From positions 186,001 to 250,000 of the forward strand of contig JACKAM010000001.1 in NCBI GenBank assembly GCA_020635075.1: a DNA stretch of 64,000 nt. Reading direction: 5' to 3'. The DNA is from Pseudobdellovibrionaceae bacterium (GTDB taxonomy: Bacteria; Bdellovibrionota; Bdellovibrionia; Bdellovibrionales; UBA1609). Below are positions 37,260 to 44,850 of the stretch, piece after piece. Made by a program: the position numbers and the translations under genes. Position 1 is the stretch's first letter; each line of letters begins with the position of its first letter. The notes beneath the pieces are model-generated. The model searched no databases, was not told the origin of the DNA, and saw nothing but the letters and a program-made list of their open reading frames with translations.

Positions 37260-37550
37260 GCTGGCCCCTTAATTGTTGATCCACCTCGCATTCACACTTC
37301 CCAACTAAATAGCAGGGAGACCCTCGCCGGGAAGCGGATCCCTTGATCGAAGGCAAAACTGGAACCTGAATTGCGAGGCCGGACTCCGGAGGATCAATGT
37401 GCTTAAAACCGAGTTCGGCTTGGTGCTGCGCTCTGAGAGAGAGCGCTGCTGCCGGACGCTATGTCTGAGGTTTTAAGCTTATTGATCGCAGGAGGACGAA
37501 CTCCCAAGACAGCCTTCATGAGGCTGAGATCAACAATCAAAGGGGCCAGC
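37260..37550. repeat. Chimeric palindromic element: type 1 ends around a type 2 core
   Basis: The outer ends are type 1 terminal repeats: GCTGGCCCCTTAATTGTTGA at 37260 and the near complement GATCAACAATCAAAGGGGCCAGC ending at 37550. Between them, from about 37381 to 37497, is a type 2 core: ACTCCGGAGGATCAATGTGCTTAAAACC, the tip hairpin (loop GAGAG instead of GAGCG), then GGTTTTAAGCTTATTGATC. The middle of type 1 is absent. It fills the convergent gap between the FN3-like gene and uup, whose stop codon follows three bases later. Confidence 0.8.
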
Positions 37551-37552
37551 TG

Positions 37553-39355
37553 CTATTGGGAGCCTTTTTCCCAAAGGGCGTAGAGGTCATCGATTTTCTT
37601 TTGGCATTGATTCAGCATCTCCACACAGTCAGCCATTTTTTTGTGATCTGAGTAGACCTCTGGCGATTCCAAGTCCGCCTGGGCCTGTTGCAAGTCTTGC
37701 TCGGCCTTCTCAATGTCCTCTTCGATGGTCTCCAGCTGGCGCTTCTCATTGTAAGAGAGCCGGACTTTTTGGGGCGCTGCTGGACGCGATTCGGGGCTTG
37801 AACTCTTGGTCTCGGCCTTTGCCAGAGGCGTTGATCCTGTCTGTCGGTCCCGCAGCCACTGATGGAGATCGGCATAGACTTGCCAGCTCCCTTTGCCATC
37901 TAGGGCGAGAAATCGGGTGCACAAGTTGTTCAGGAACTGGCGGTCATGGGAGACGAGGACGACCAGGCCTTCAAATGACAAAAGGGCCTGCTCCAGCACC
38001 TCAATACTGTCAATATCCAAATCATTGGTGGGCTCATCCAACAATAACACATCAGCCGGTTGCAGCAGCAGTTTGGCAATCAATAGCCGAGCCTGTTCAC
38101 CACCAGAGAGCTGGGAGATCTTCAAACGCATTTTCTCCGATTGAAAGAGAAAACGACTAGCGTAGGAGGCCACATGAACAGATTGTCCCTTGAACAAAGT
38201 GTAGTCCGATCCGTCTCCCAGGTACTCAATCAGATCAATGTCTTGTGGCAGGTCCTCTCTCTTCTGGTCAAAGTAGACAATCTGTAACTTTTCAGCCGGC
38301 ACCAGTTCTCCACCGCTCGGGCTTAGCTGTCCTGCCAAAATCTTGAGTAAGCTGGATTTTCCACTGCCGTTGGAACCCAAGACACCTAGACAGGACTTGG
38401 GACCTAGTACAAGATTGAGGTCACTTACCAGTGGGTTTTCTGAAAACTGGATACCCACAGCCTTTAGTTCCATCAACTTTTTAGATTGTTTACCGCCGGA
38501 TTCGATTTCCAAGCGGATGCGGGCCTTGCCGGCTTGATTGCGGGCCTTAACATCAGCCAAATTGTCAATGAGCTGATGGGCTTCCTTGATCCGACTTTGA
38601 CTTTTTGTCGTTCGCGCTTTGACACCGGCTCTGAGCCAGTCGATTTCCCGCCGGGCTTTGTTGGAGAGGCTTTCCTGCAAGGTGAGTTGAGTTTGGATAT
38701 ACTCTTCCTTCTTTACAAGGAAATCTTCGTAGCGGCAGTCAAAGGAGAGATAGCCGTCACGGTACAGACGATTGATCTCAACCGTGCGATTGCACAGGCT
38801 GTTGAGGAAGGCCCGGTCGTGGCTGACGAGAACAAAAGCCCCTTTGAAGGACTGCAGCAAATCTTCTAGCCACAAGATCCCTTCCCAATCCATATGATTG
38901 GTAGGCTCGTCCAACAGTAGCAGCTCGGGCTCCTGGGCAAATGCAATCGCCAGGCTCAGGCGCTTTTTCCAACCGCCTGACAGAACGGAGAGGCACTGAC
39001 CGTGATCGGTGAAGCCAACCAGGGACAAATGAATGGGTGCTTGAATCAAGGCCTCATCTGCGTCCATGCCGGCGGCCCTCAGTTTGCCAATCGCCGTATC
39101 AAGGACGGTTCCTTCGGCAGGGAAGACTTCCTCCTGGGGGACATAGACCAATGCCAGTCCCTTTCGCTTAGACACTTCGCCCTGATCGGGCAGCTCAAGC
39201 CCTGCCAGAATTTTGAGCAAGGTGGACTTTCCCGCACCATTGGGGCCCAGCAGACCAACGCGCTGGCGCTCAAAGACTCCGAGACTCAAGTCTTCAAACA
39301 GAAGCTTAGATCCCATGGTCTTTTCCAATTTGCTGACGGAGATGAGAGTCGACAT
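37553..39355 (-). CDS. uup: ABC-F family ATPase Uup
   Basis: 600 residues, the usual Uup length. Two ATP-binding cassettes are visible. The first has GPNGAGKST (about 38-46), LSGGWKKRL and LLLLDEPTNHMD. The second has GSNGSGKSS (about 330), LSGGEQARL and VLLLDEPTNDLD, each followed by a VSHDR switch. The ABC-F linker lies between them (Arg/Lys-rich, ARREIDWLRAGVKARTTKSQSRI), and a C-terminal coiled coil is at about 525-600, characteristic of Uup. There are no membrane segments, as expected for ABC-F proteins, which act on ribosomes or on branched DNA. It follows the FAD-oxidoreductase gene by 47 bases on the same strand and may be co-transcribed. The ATG start is followed by STLISVSKLEK. Confidence 0.93.
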   Translation of the reverse strand: MSTLISVSKLEKTMGSKLLFEDLSLGVFERQRVGLLGPNGAGKSTLLKILAGLELPDQGEVSKRKGLALVYVPQEEVFPAEGTVLDTAIGKLRAAGMDADEALIQAPIHLSLVGFTDHGQCLSVLSGGWKKRLSLAIAFAQEPELLLLDEPTNHMDWEGILWLEDLLQSFKGAFVLVSHDRAFLNSLCNRTVEINRLYRDGYLSFDCRYEDFLVKKEEYIQTQLTLQESLSNKARREIDWLRAGVKARTTKSQSRIKEAHQLIDNLADVKARNQAGKARIRLEIESGGKQSKKLMELKAVGIQFSENPLVSDLNLVLGPKSCLGVLGSNGSGKSSLLKILAGQLSPSGGELVPAEKLQIVYFDQKREDLPQDIDLIEYLGDGSDYTLFKGQSVHVASYASRFLFQSEKMRLKISQLSGGEQARLLIAKLLLQPADVLLLDEPTNDLDIDSIEVLEQALLSFEGLVVLVSHDRQFLNNLCTRFLALDGKGSWQVYADLHQWLRDRQTGSTPLAKAETKSSSPESRPAAPQKVRLSYNEKRQLETIEEDIEKAEQDLQQAQADLESPEVYSDHKKMADCVEMLNQCQKKIDDLYALWEKGSQ

Positions 39356-39402
39356 AGGTCTCAGTTCTATAGGATGGGCTCATCCCAGGCAAGTGATCTT
39401 AC

Positions 39403-40716
39403 TTAGCCGATCAAGGCTTTAATGGCCGAAAGGGCTTTGGGCTCCAGGTTCACCTTAACAGTGGCGCCTAAGCATTGGGCGACTTCCATGGCCGAGCGAA
39501 CTGCATCGTCGTGGAGGCCAAAGCCAAAATGGCTACCGCAGTAAAAGGTATTGAGAGTTCCATTGAGTGACGGCATCTCTGGCACCACAGGGAAAGACTT
39601 GAAATCAAAAATGGGCGTGCGCAAAGTGGTTTCAAATTCAATCAGGTGAGGGTTAATGGCAAAGTTTGGGTGCTGGGTGCAAATGTACTCACTGTCGTTA
39701 GGGACATTGGGTTCGTGCCAAAGTGCTCCGTTCACCGATGTTTCAAATTTCCCCTCTCGATCCGTGTACAAAAAAGTGTAGGCCTGCATAAGATCTCGGG
39801 GCGGGAAGGCAGAGTAATCACGATGGACGACCACGCGTCCTTCCTTGTATTTCCAGGCACCCAAAAGTCGTTTTTCTTCCTTGGTCGGATGATCCAAAAG
39901 GGCCAATGCTTGATCGGCGTTCAGTGCCAATATAATGGCATCGAATGTCTCTGTCTGACCTGAACTCATGACCACCTGTACAGAGCTCTCATTGCGCACG
40001 ATTCTGCTAATTTCAGACGAAAAAGTAATGTGTTCCCGAAAACGGTCGGCCAAAGCGTTGACGTAGGACTGGGTTCCTCCCTCCACGCAGCGCACGCTGT
40101 AGGTGGCGCGCGGAGAAATCACATCATTGTGGCGCTTAAGCTTGAGTAGAAAAAACTCAGCCGGACTGGCCATGATTTCCGGTGCTGACATGGAAGACAG
40201 CAAACAAAGGGCGCTGACAAGAAGCCTGCGGGCGTCGCCTTTGAATGCAGGAATCATCTGTAGACACTCTTCCATGGTTCGGTAGTGGAGCTTTCCCGCA
40301 TCGAGCTGGCGAAAGGCCCACTGAAGTCCCACAAACAAGCCGGCGACACTTTTGAAGTTTGCAAAGTTCACCAAATCACGCCCCTGGGCAACGGCTCCGC
40401 GCAGGGTGGGTGTGAGGTAGAGTCCTTCTTTGCTGTCCATATTGTGCAAGCTCATATAGGAGTTGGCACAGAGGCGGGTTTCAATCCCTAGATCGTTAAG
40501 GAGTCCGTAAAAGTGATGGTATCCAGCCTTGCCAAATGCGGCGACGGCAATGTCCAAGTACTGCCCATCCTGGGTCACATAGGTGTAGGCGTTGCCACCC
40601 AAGCGATTCGATTTTTCGAAGAGCCTGATCTTGTGGTGGGGGTAAAGGTAATAGGCAGCCGTAAGTCCGCCGATGCCCCCACCAACAATGGCAATGGATT
40701 TTTTGCCTCTATCCAT
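39403..40716 (-). CDS. FAD-dependent amine-oxidase-like oxidoreductase
   Basis: 437 residues from the ATG at 40716, which overlaps the end of the upstream decarboxylase-like gene by 8 bases. The frame is open 15 codons further, but the overlap and the MDRGKKSIAIVGGG start make the shorter form likely. The FAD-binding Rossmann motif is IVGGGIGGLTAAYYL (from about residue 10) with a Glu at the end of strand 2 and RLGGNAYTY. The middle segment GGTQSYVNAL and the C-terminal YCGSHFGFGLHDDAVRSAMEVA fit the NAD(P)-binding/amine-oxidase family COG2907, often found beside lipid-modifying genes. The reaction is unknown. Translational coupling with the two upstream genes indicates one pathway, probably acting on a fatty-acid or polyketide-like substrate (inference). 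Confidence 0.85.
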   Translation of the reverse strand: MDRGKKSIAIVGGGIGGLTAAYYLYPHHKIRLFEKSNRLGGNAYTYVTQDGQYLDIAVAAFGKAGYHHFYGLLNDLGIETRLCANSYMSLHNMDSKEGLYLTPTLRGAVAQGRDLVNFANFKSVAGLFVGLQWAFRQLDAGKLHYRTMEECLQMIPAFKGDARRLLVSALCLLSSMSAPEIMASPAEFFLLKLKRHNDVISPRATYSVRCVEGGTQSYVNALADRFREHITFSSEISRIVRNESSVQVVMSSGQTETFDAIILALNADQALALLDHPTKEEKRLLGAWKYKEGRVVVHRDYSAFPPRDLMQAYTFLYTDREGKFETSVNGALWHEPNVPNDSEYICTQHPNFAINPHLIEFETTLRTPIFDFKSFPVVPEMPSLNGTLNTFYCGSHFGFGLHDDAVRSAMEVAQCLGATVKVNLEPKALSAIKALIG

Positions 40717-41473
40717 TGAATGCCTCTGGTGGGTAAAGCACGGCCTCTGCCTCAGGGACAAAAAAGTACTGCATCAATATGCCCAGCTGCAGTCGTTGGT
40801 ACACGGCCGAGTGGGGATGGGAGCCGATGCGGATTCTCGCATGGGGGAGAAAAAAGCTCGTCGCACTTTGGCAGCGATTGATCTCCACTCGCGCATGAAG
40901 GTGACGTCCCGCTTTTTCCGGGTAGTTGTGAAAATCAAGATTGGGGCGTGAGGGATGCTTGGTTTCCAGCTTGCGGCCATCAAACTCGACAATAAGATCC
41001 TGGCTTTCTCGATCACGCACAGTACAGATTCGATAGTTCTTGGTTTCTCGGTAGCTGATATCGGCCAAGTACTTGGGGTAGTTGTAAACCTCAACCCCGC
41101 CTTGTAAGGCGATCTCAGTGGTGACGGGCAAATCCATCACCCGACCTTCAAAGCGATTGGTGAGAAGGGACTTGAGGATCTTTATACCAGATAAAGGCAG
41201 GGCTGATTTTTTTTGCACTCCAATGGCGAGAGAGACTTCATTGTAGGGGCCAATGTCTGAGTCCACATACTCCATGCAGTGAAGTCCCACCAGCCCGTGA
41301 GTCGGACTGACCTGCAGGGGGCGATAGGGTCCCTCAGGGAGAATTTCCATGATGGCCTTTAAAGGGGAGACAAAAACACCGCCCATCATTTTGACTGAGG
41401 GATAAAGGAGGGGACTCTTGGCCTCAAAGTCGCCAAAGCGAATGGGTTGTTGGCTGCGGTCGAGAAAAGTCAT
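40709..41473 (-). CDS. Acetoacetate decarboxylase-family protein
   Basis: 254 residues, the usual family length. The conserved segment around Lys134 (GGVEVYNYPKYLADI) matches the region that carries the Schiff-base lysine in acetoacetate decarboxylase, and YNEVSLAI near residue 77 matches the conserved Tyr/Glu strand. The second half (GRHLHARVEINRC, HARIRIGSHPHS) continues the double beta-barrel fold. Its ATG overlaps the stop of the SDR gene (ATGA), and its own stop overlaps the next start, so the three genes are coupled. Many family members do not decarboxylate acetoacetate but act on related keto acids or as lyases; the exact reaction here is unknown. Confidence 0.8.
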   Translation of the reverse strand: MTFLDRSQQPIRFGDFEAKSPLLYPSVKMMGGVFVSPLKAIMEILPEGPYRPLQVSPTHGLVGLHCMEYVDSDIGPYNEVSLAIGVQKKSALPLSGIKILKSLLTNRFEGRVMDLPVTTEIALQGGVEVYNYPKYLADISYRETKNYRICTVRDRESQDLIVEFDGRKLETKHPSRPNLDFHNYPEKAGRHLHARVEINRCQSATSFFLPHARIRIGSHPHSAVYQRLQLGILMQYFFVPEAEAVLYPPEAFNG

Positions 41474-42330
41474 GAGCGAAACACCCCACGGGTCAGCAGC
41501 TTGCCATAGGCCTTGGAGACTACCGAGTCCGTTAAGGAAGGGGCCACCCTTTTGAGGAAATAGAGAACATTGGCTTCGGGATTGATGACCACCAATCGCT
41601 CCCGTCGCTTTATCCCTCTAATGATCTTTCTCGACACCTTTTGTGTGGAGCTGCCAAACTTGCGGATGATGTCATCCATTTGCGCGATGAACTCCTTTTT
41701 GTCTTTATCGCTGGCCGAAGAGCTGAACGAAGCATGGTGAGCAATTTCAGTCTTCACAAACGAGGGACAGACCATGGAAACAAACACTCGTCCGTGCAGC
41801 TCCGCACTCAGGGCTTCAGAAAATCCAATAAGACCAAATTTGGAAGTCGAATAAGGACACATTCCGGGTGCGCCAATCAATCCGGCCAATGAAGCCAAAT
41901 TGACAATGGTGGGGGAGGAACCCTTAAGAAGAGCAGGCAGCAAAGTTTTTGTCACCCGCACAGGGCCCATCAAATTGGTATCCAGCAGTCGTTGAAAGTC
42001 TTCGATTTGCGAGGATTCAAATGTCCCATTGAAGGTAAGTCCGGCGTTGTTCACTAGGATATCGAGAGTGGTGATATGTTGAAGTTTATCCATCTCCTGA
42101 GTCAGCGAAACATCACAGGCGATGGTCTCAATGGTCATGGAATTATCTTTACGACTGGATTGACCCAGGAGTTGTTCGGCCAGTTGTTCAATGCCGTTTT
42201 GGTTGCGGTCGACTAGAATCAACCGACAACCTTCTCTGCTAAAAAGATCCCAGGCCACCTGGCGGCCAATGCCGGAGGCGGCGCCGGTGACAAGGGCGGT
42301 TTTGCCTTTTAAAGGCACCTCTTTTGCCAT
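41470..42330 (-). CDS. Short-chain dehydrogenase/reductase (SDR)
   Basis: 286 residues from the ATG at 42330. The classical SDR pattern is complete: the cofactor motif TGAASGIG (15-22), Asp41 after strand 2 (favouring NAD), NNAG (94-97), catalytic Ser147 and Tyr160-x3-Lys164 in YSTSK. The C-terminal region (VSMVCPSFVKTEI) and basic tail suit a membrane-near ketoreductase. The open frame runs 121 codons further upstream through a palindromic element to 42693, but that part is not SDR-like, so I exclude it. It is the first gene of the coupled SDR / decarboxylase-like / FAD-oxidoreductase operon. The substrate is unknown. Confidence 0.9.
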   Translation of the reverse strand: MAKEVPLKGKTALVTGAASGIGRQVAWDLFSREGCRLILVDRNQNGIEQLAEQLLGQSSRKDNSMTIETIACDVSLTQEMDKLQHITTLDILVNNAGLTFNGTFESSQIEDFQRLLDTNLMGPVRVTKTLLPALLKGSSPTIVNLASLAGLIGAPGMCPYSTSKFGLIGFSEALSAELHGRVFVSMVCPSFVKTEIAHHASFSSSASDKDKKEFIAQMDDIIRKFGSSTQKVSRKIIRGIKRRERLVVINPEANVLYFLKRVAPSLTDSVVSKAYGKLLTRGVFRS

Positions 42331-42395
42331 AGCTCTATTGTAAGGGAGATCACTCTCTGCCGAAAGATGGACCTTGGCCGAGGTCCACAGGTTAA

Positions 42396-42656
42396 AAACT
42401 GGCCCCCTTAATTGTTGAGCCGCAAAATCCTTTATCAGTAAAATCGGTCCTTTGCCGACCATTCCCCGCAAATCCTCACGCACCTTTTCGGCCGCAGGCT
42501 CGTCTTCGGGTCGCGTCAGTTTCCTGCCGCGCCTCGGATACGCCCTGCGCGACGGTGAGGATTCGGATTTACGGAAATGGCTCGGCATTCGGACCTCACT
42601 CCCGGATAAAGTCAGCACACAGTTTTGCGGCTCAACAATTAAGGGGGCCAGTTTTA
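42396..42656. repeat. Type 1 palindromic (MITE-like) element, copy with changed arms
   Basis: The left end AACTGGCCCCCTTAATTG and the right end CAATTAAGGGGGCCAGTT are perfect complements, and pairing continues into the flanks (GGTTAAAA / TTTTAACC). Compared with other copies, the left arm reads GAGCCGC instead of GATCCAC and the right arm GCGGCTC instead of GTGGATC, so pairing is preserved. Inner arms TGCCGACCATTCCCCGC and AAATCCTCACGC pair with about 42548-42590. The extra GGCTGAG hairpin is absent. It lies between modA (stop at 42662) and the SDR start. Confidence 0.8.
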
Positions 42657-42661
42657 ACCGG

Positions 42662-43411
42662 TTACTGAGGGATATCGTATCCCGAAGCCTCAATGATCTT
42701 TCGACTTTCAGGTGATTTTAGAAATGCCAACAGCTCCTTAGCCGCTTTGGAGTCCTTCAGCTGGACAGCCTGCTGCTCAATGGGTCTGTAATATTGGCTC
42801 GGGACCTTCCAGTATTGGCCTCGTTTGCTCTCTGCCAGGCTCAGGACCTGGGAAAGAGCGACAAATCCCACTTGGGCATTTCCACTCTCCACGTATTGGA
42901 AGGCTTGATTGACGTTTTCCCCACGCACAAGTTGCCCTTTTTTCTCGTCCCATAGGCCAAAGGCCTTGAGAGTTTGTTCGGCTGCCATCCCATAGGGAGC
43001 CAGGCGCGGGTTGGCCACGGCGATATGGCCTAGACCAGTGGATTTCAGAATTTCACCTTCCTGCAAATCCAAATTTTGTCGCGAGGTCCACAGGGCCAAA
43101 ATCCCAAGGGCATAGGTGAACCGGGTGCCGGTAACAATCTTTTTTGCCTCCTCCAGTTTTTGGGGTCGCAGGCTATCGGCACTCAAAAAGACATGAAAAG
43201 GAGCACCATTAAGGATCTGCGCATATTGATTACCAGAGGAACCACTTGAAATTAAAATCTTGTGTCCGGATTCTTGCTCAAACTTTTGGGCGAGAGTTTT
43301 AAAGGTGCGGGAAAAGTTGGCGGCCACCGCGACATGAAGATCTTCGCTTGCAGCCGGATGCTGGGTCAAAAGGGCGAAGAGACAAAGAATGGGTAAAACT
43401 GTTCGATTCAT
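42662..43411 (-). CDS. modA: Molybdate ABC transporter substrate-binding protein
   Basis: 249 residues. A signal peptide (about 1-21, ending near AASE) leads into VAVAANFSRTFKTLAQKFE, the ModA opening. The oxyanion-binding segment ISSGSSGNQYAQILNGAPFHVFLSAD follows, then the family segments NPRLAPYGMAAEQTLKA, VNQAFQYVESGNAQVGFVALSQV and a C-terminal SPESRKIIEASGYDI. It would deliver molybdate or tungstate to an inner-membrane permease in the periplasm. The permease and ATPase genes (modB, modC) are not next to it, so it is an orphan here. A terminator lies just upstream, so it has its own promoter or depends on read-through. Confidence 0.9.
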   Translation of the reverse strand: MNRTVLPILCLFALLTQHPAASEDLHVAVAANFSRTFKTLAQKFEQESGHKILISSGSSGNQYAQILNGAPFHVFLSADSLRPQKLEEAKKIVTGTRFTYALGILALWTSRQNLDLQEGEILKSTGLGHIAVANPRLAPYGMAAEQTLKAFGLWDEKKGQLVRGENVNQAFQYVESGNAQVGFVALSQVLSLAESKRGQYWKVPSQYYRPIEQQAVQLKDSKAAKELLAFLKSPESRKIIEASGYDIPQ

Positions 43412-43422
43412 TTAAAAGGCCT

Positions 43423-43482
43423 CAAAACAAAAACAGCTTCCGAAGTCGGGGATGCCAAGTGGAATCCCCAGTCGGAAGCTGT
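43423..43482 (-). terminator. Intrinsic terminator of the secreted-protein gene
   Basis: On the minus strand ACAGCTTCCGA pairs perfectly with TCGGAAGCTGT. A smaller inner stem (GGGGAT / ATCCCC) lies in the loop and a T-rich run (TTTTGTTTTG) follows. It ends the transcript of 43496-44236 just before modA. Confidence 0.75.
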
Positions 43483-43495
43483 CTGTTTATAAGCC

Positions 43496-44236
43496 TTATC
43501 GGCCGCCGAAGTAAACGTTAAAGACGTCGACTTGTTGTTTGCGCAGGCTATTACCATCGCCGTCGACAAGAACCACTGTCCAGGTGCCTTCCTGGTAGGT
43601 GTTGATGTCAATGGTGTTTGAGAAAGGAACGCCAACAGCTGGCACGTTCAGATCGCCACGGGAGTTGTAAGTGACTCGGACAGGAATCAGAACAGTGCGC
43701 TTGGCCTCATCCACCTTGGGCTTGCCAAGAACAATGCCGTAGTTTGGACTGTTGAGTTCACCAGAGATATTGATCATGAAACCAGGGTTAGAACCAAACT
43801 TGCTCTGCAGGGACAAGTCCAAGGCACCTAAGCCAGCCGGCAGATTGCTGTGATAGTCAGAACCGCGCAGGACAACTTTTGATCCTTTGGGAACGAGCAA
43901 GTAGAGGTGAGAATAGCGTCCGCTCGAAGGCACATCAAATTTGATTCCGTGCTGAACCAGCGGCCAGTGCTCAGGCGGGGGGCAGTAGGCGCGGCGAGGA
44001 AGGGCTCGCTTGGTGACAATGGCTGTTTCCTCGTCAATCTTTGAAACCTGATACATGTAGGCGGCTCCACAAGAACGCTGCAGAACGTAGTCCACCTCAA
44101 CGGTGAAGTCCTTTCCGTCTTGGTCATAGAGTTCTAGTTTTTCGTAAGTTTCCATACCCATCGGGTTGATGGTGGGATCAGCTACGGCAGTGAGTGAAAG
44201 GGCTAGGGAAATGGCACCCAAAATCGCTTTTTTCAT
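43496..44236 (-). CDS. Secreted protein of unknown function
   Basis: 246 residues from the ATG at 44236, which has a perfect AGGAGG eight bases upstream. The upstream in-frame extension to 44302 is excluded because it would put 22 charged residues before the signal peptide. Residues 1-20 (MKKAILGAISLALSLTAVA) are a signal peptide. The mature part is beta-rich and contains Cys in SCGAAY and AYCPPPEHWP, a possible disulfide. Near the end, PVRVTYNSRGDLNVPAVGVPF and TWTVVLVDGDG look like an immunoglobulin-like strand pair. I do not recognise the family. It is monocistronic, with its own promoter candidate and terminator. Confidence 0.8.
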   Translation of the reverse strand: MKKAILGAISLALSLTAVADPTINPMGMETYEKLELYDQDGKDFTVEVDYVLQRSCGAAYMYQVSKIDEETAIVTKRALPRRAYCPPPEHWPLVQHGIKFDVPSSGRYSHLYLLVPKGSKVVLRGSDYHSNLPAGLGALDLSLQSKFGSNPGFMINISGELNSPNYGIVLGKPKVDEAKRTVLIPVRVTYNSRGDLNVPAVGVPFSNTIDINTYQEGTWTVVLVDGDGNSLRKQQVDVFNVYFGGR

Positions 44237-44297
44237 AAGATTCCTCCTGTGTACAAGCTGGGGGTGGTTTGCTTGTGTATGTGTTCTTTCGCGACCA

Positions 44298-44325
44298 AAC
44301 ATAGCGGAAGTCTGTTATTCCGCAA
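44298..44325 (-). promoter_or_regulatory. Candidate sigma-70-type promoter of the secreted protein
   Basis: On the minus strand TTGCGG, a 16-base spacer and TATGTT lie about 60 bases before the start codon. The match is moderate and the position sensible; no other support. Confidence 0.35.
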
Positions 44326-44850
44326 TTAAAGTGGTTGACGGATTCACCAGGAAGTTGTCACGAGCCTTGGGTTTTCGACAGAAGAGATGGAAGGTTGTCA
44401 AAATTTCCGTCCTAGAGAAGGGAAAATTCCACAAAGACTGAAAATCCCCGCCGGCCAATGTTGGGTTCGGATTAAGAGCGGACAAAATGCCCCTGAATAA
44501 ATTTCGGGGGAGGGTGTGTCTGGTCCGCTTCCCTCCCCCGAATCCGTATGAGATTGTTCCTTGTCAGATAGAACGTGAAAAACAACAAAAAGAACGAGGA
44601 GGAAGAGGGCAAGTGGATCGGAGAATTCCGTGTCGGTCAGTGTTTGTGGGCCCTGCAGTCCTCCCCGAGCTCCCCTTCATTCTACGAGGCAAATGTGAGG
44701 CAAAAATGGAGCGGTCAAGGGGATTTTGCCACCGAATCTTGGCAAAGCCTTGATTTAAGCGTCTCACAGGGGGATTAACACGGCCGGACTTGAGCGGGGA
44801 ATACTGGGCTCAATAAGCTGTGGACTAGGGAGTATTCGTCGGGGGGAATC
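44326..44850. other. Intergenic region with a strong G/C hairpin
   Basis: About 525 bases before the phosphodiesterase gene. Frames of 60-90 codons exist here, but none has a good ribosome site or natural composition, so I see no gene. The one clear structure is at 44503-44542: a perfect 12-base stem TTCGGGGGAGGG / CCCTCCCCCGAA with a 16-base loop. No T-run follows on the plus strand. Confidence 0.5.

Noticed and set aside
42331..42693. N-terminal extension of the SDR gene as real coding sequence
   Set aside because: It is read from the palindromic element; the SDR fold begins at the ATG at 42330, the usual place.
44487..44753. 88-codon plus-strand frame before the phosphodiesterase gene
   Set aside because: It lies across the G/C hairpin, has no ribosome site and an unnatural composition rich in Arg, Cys and Pro.
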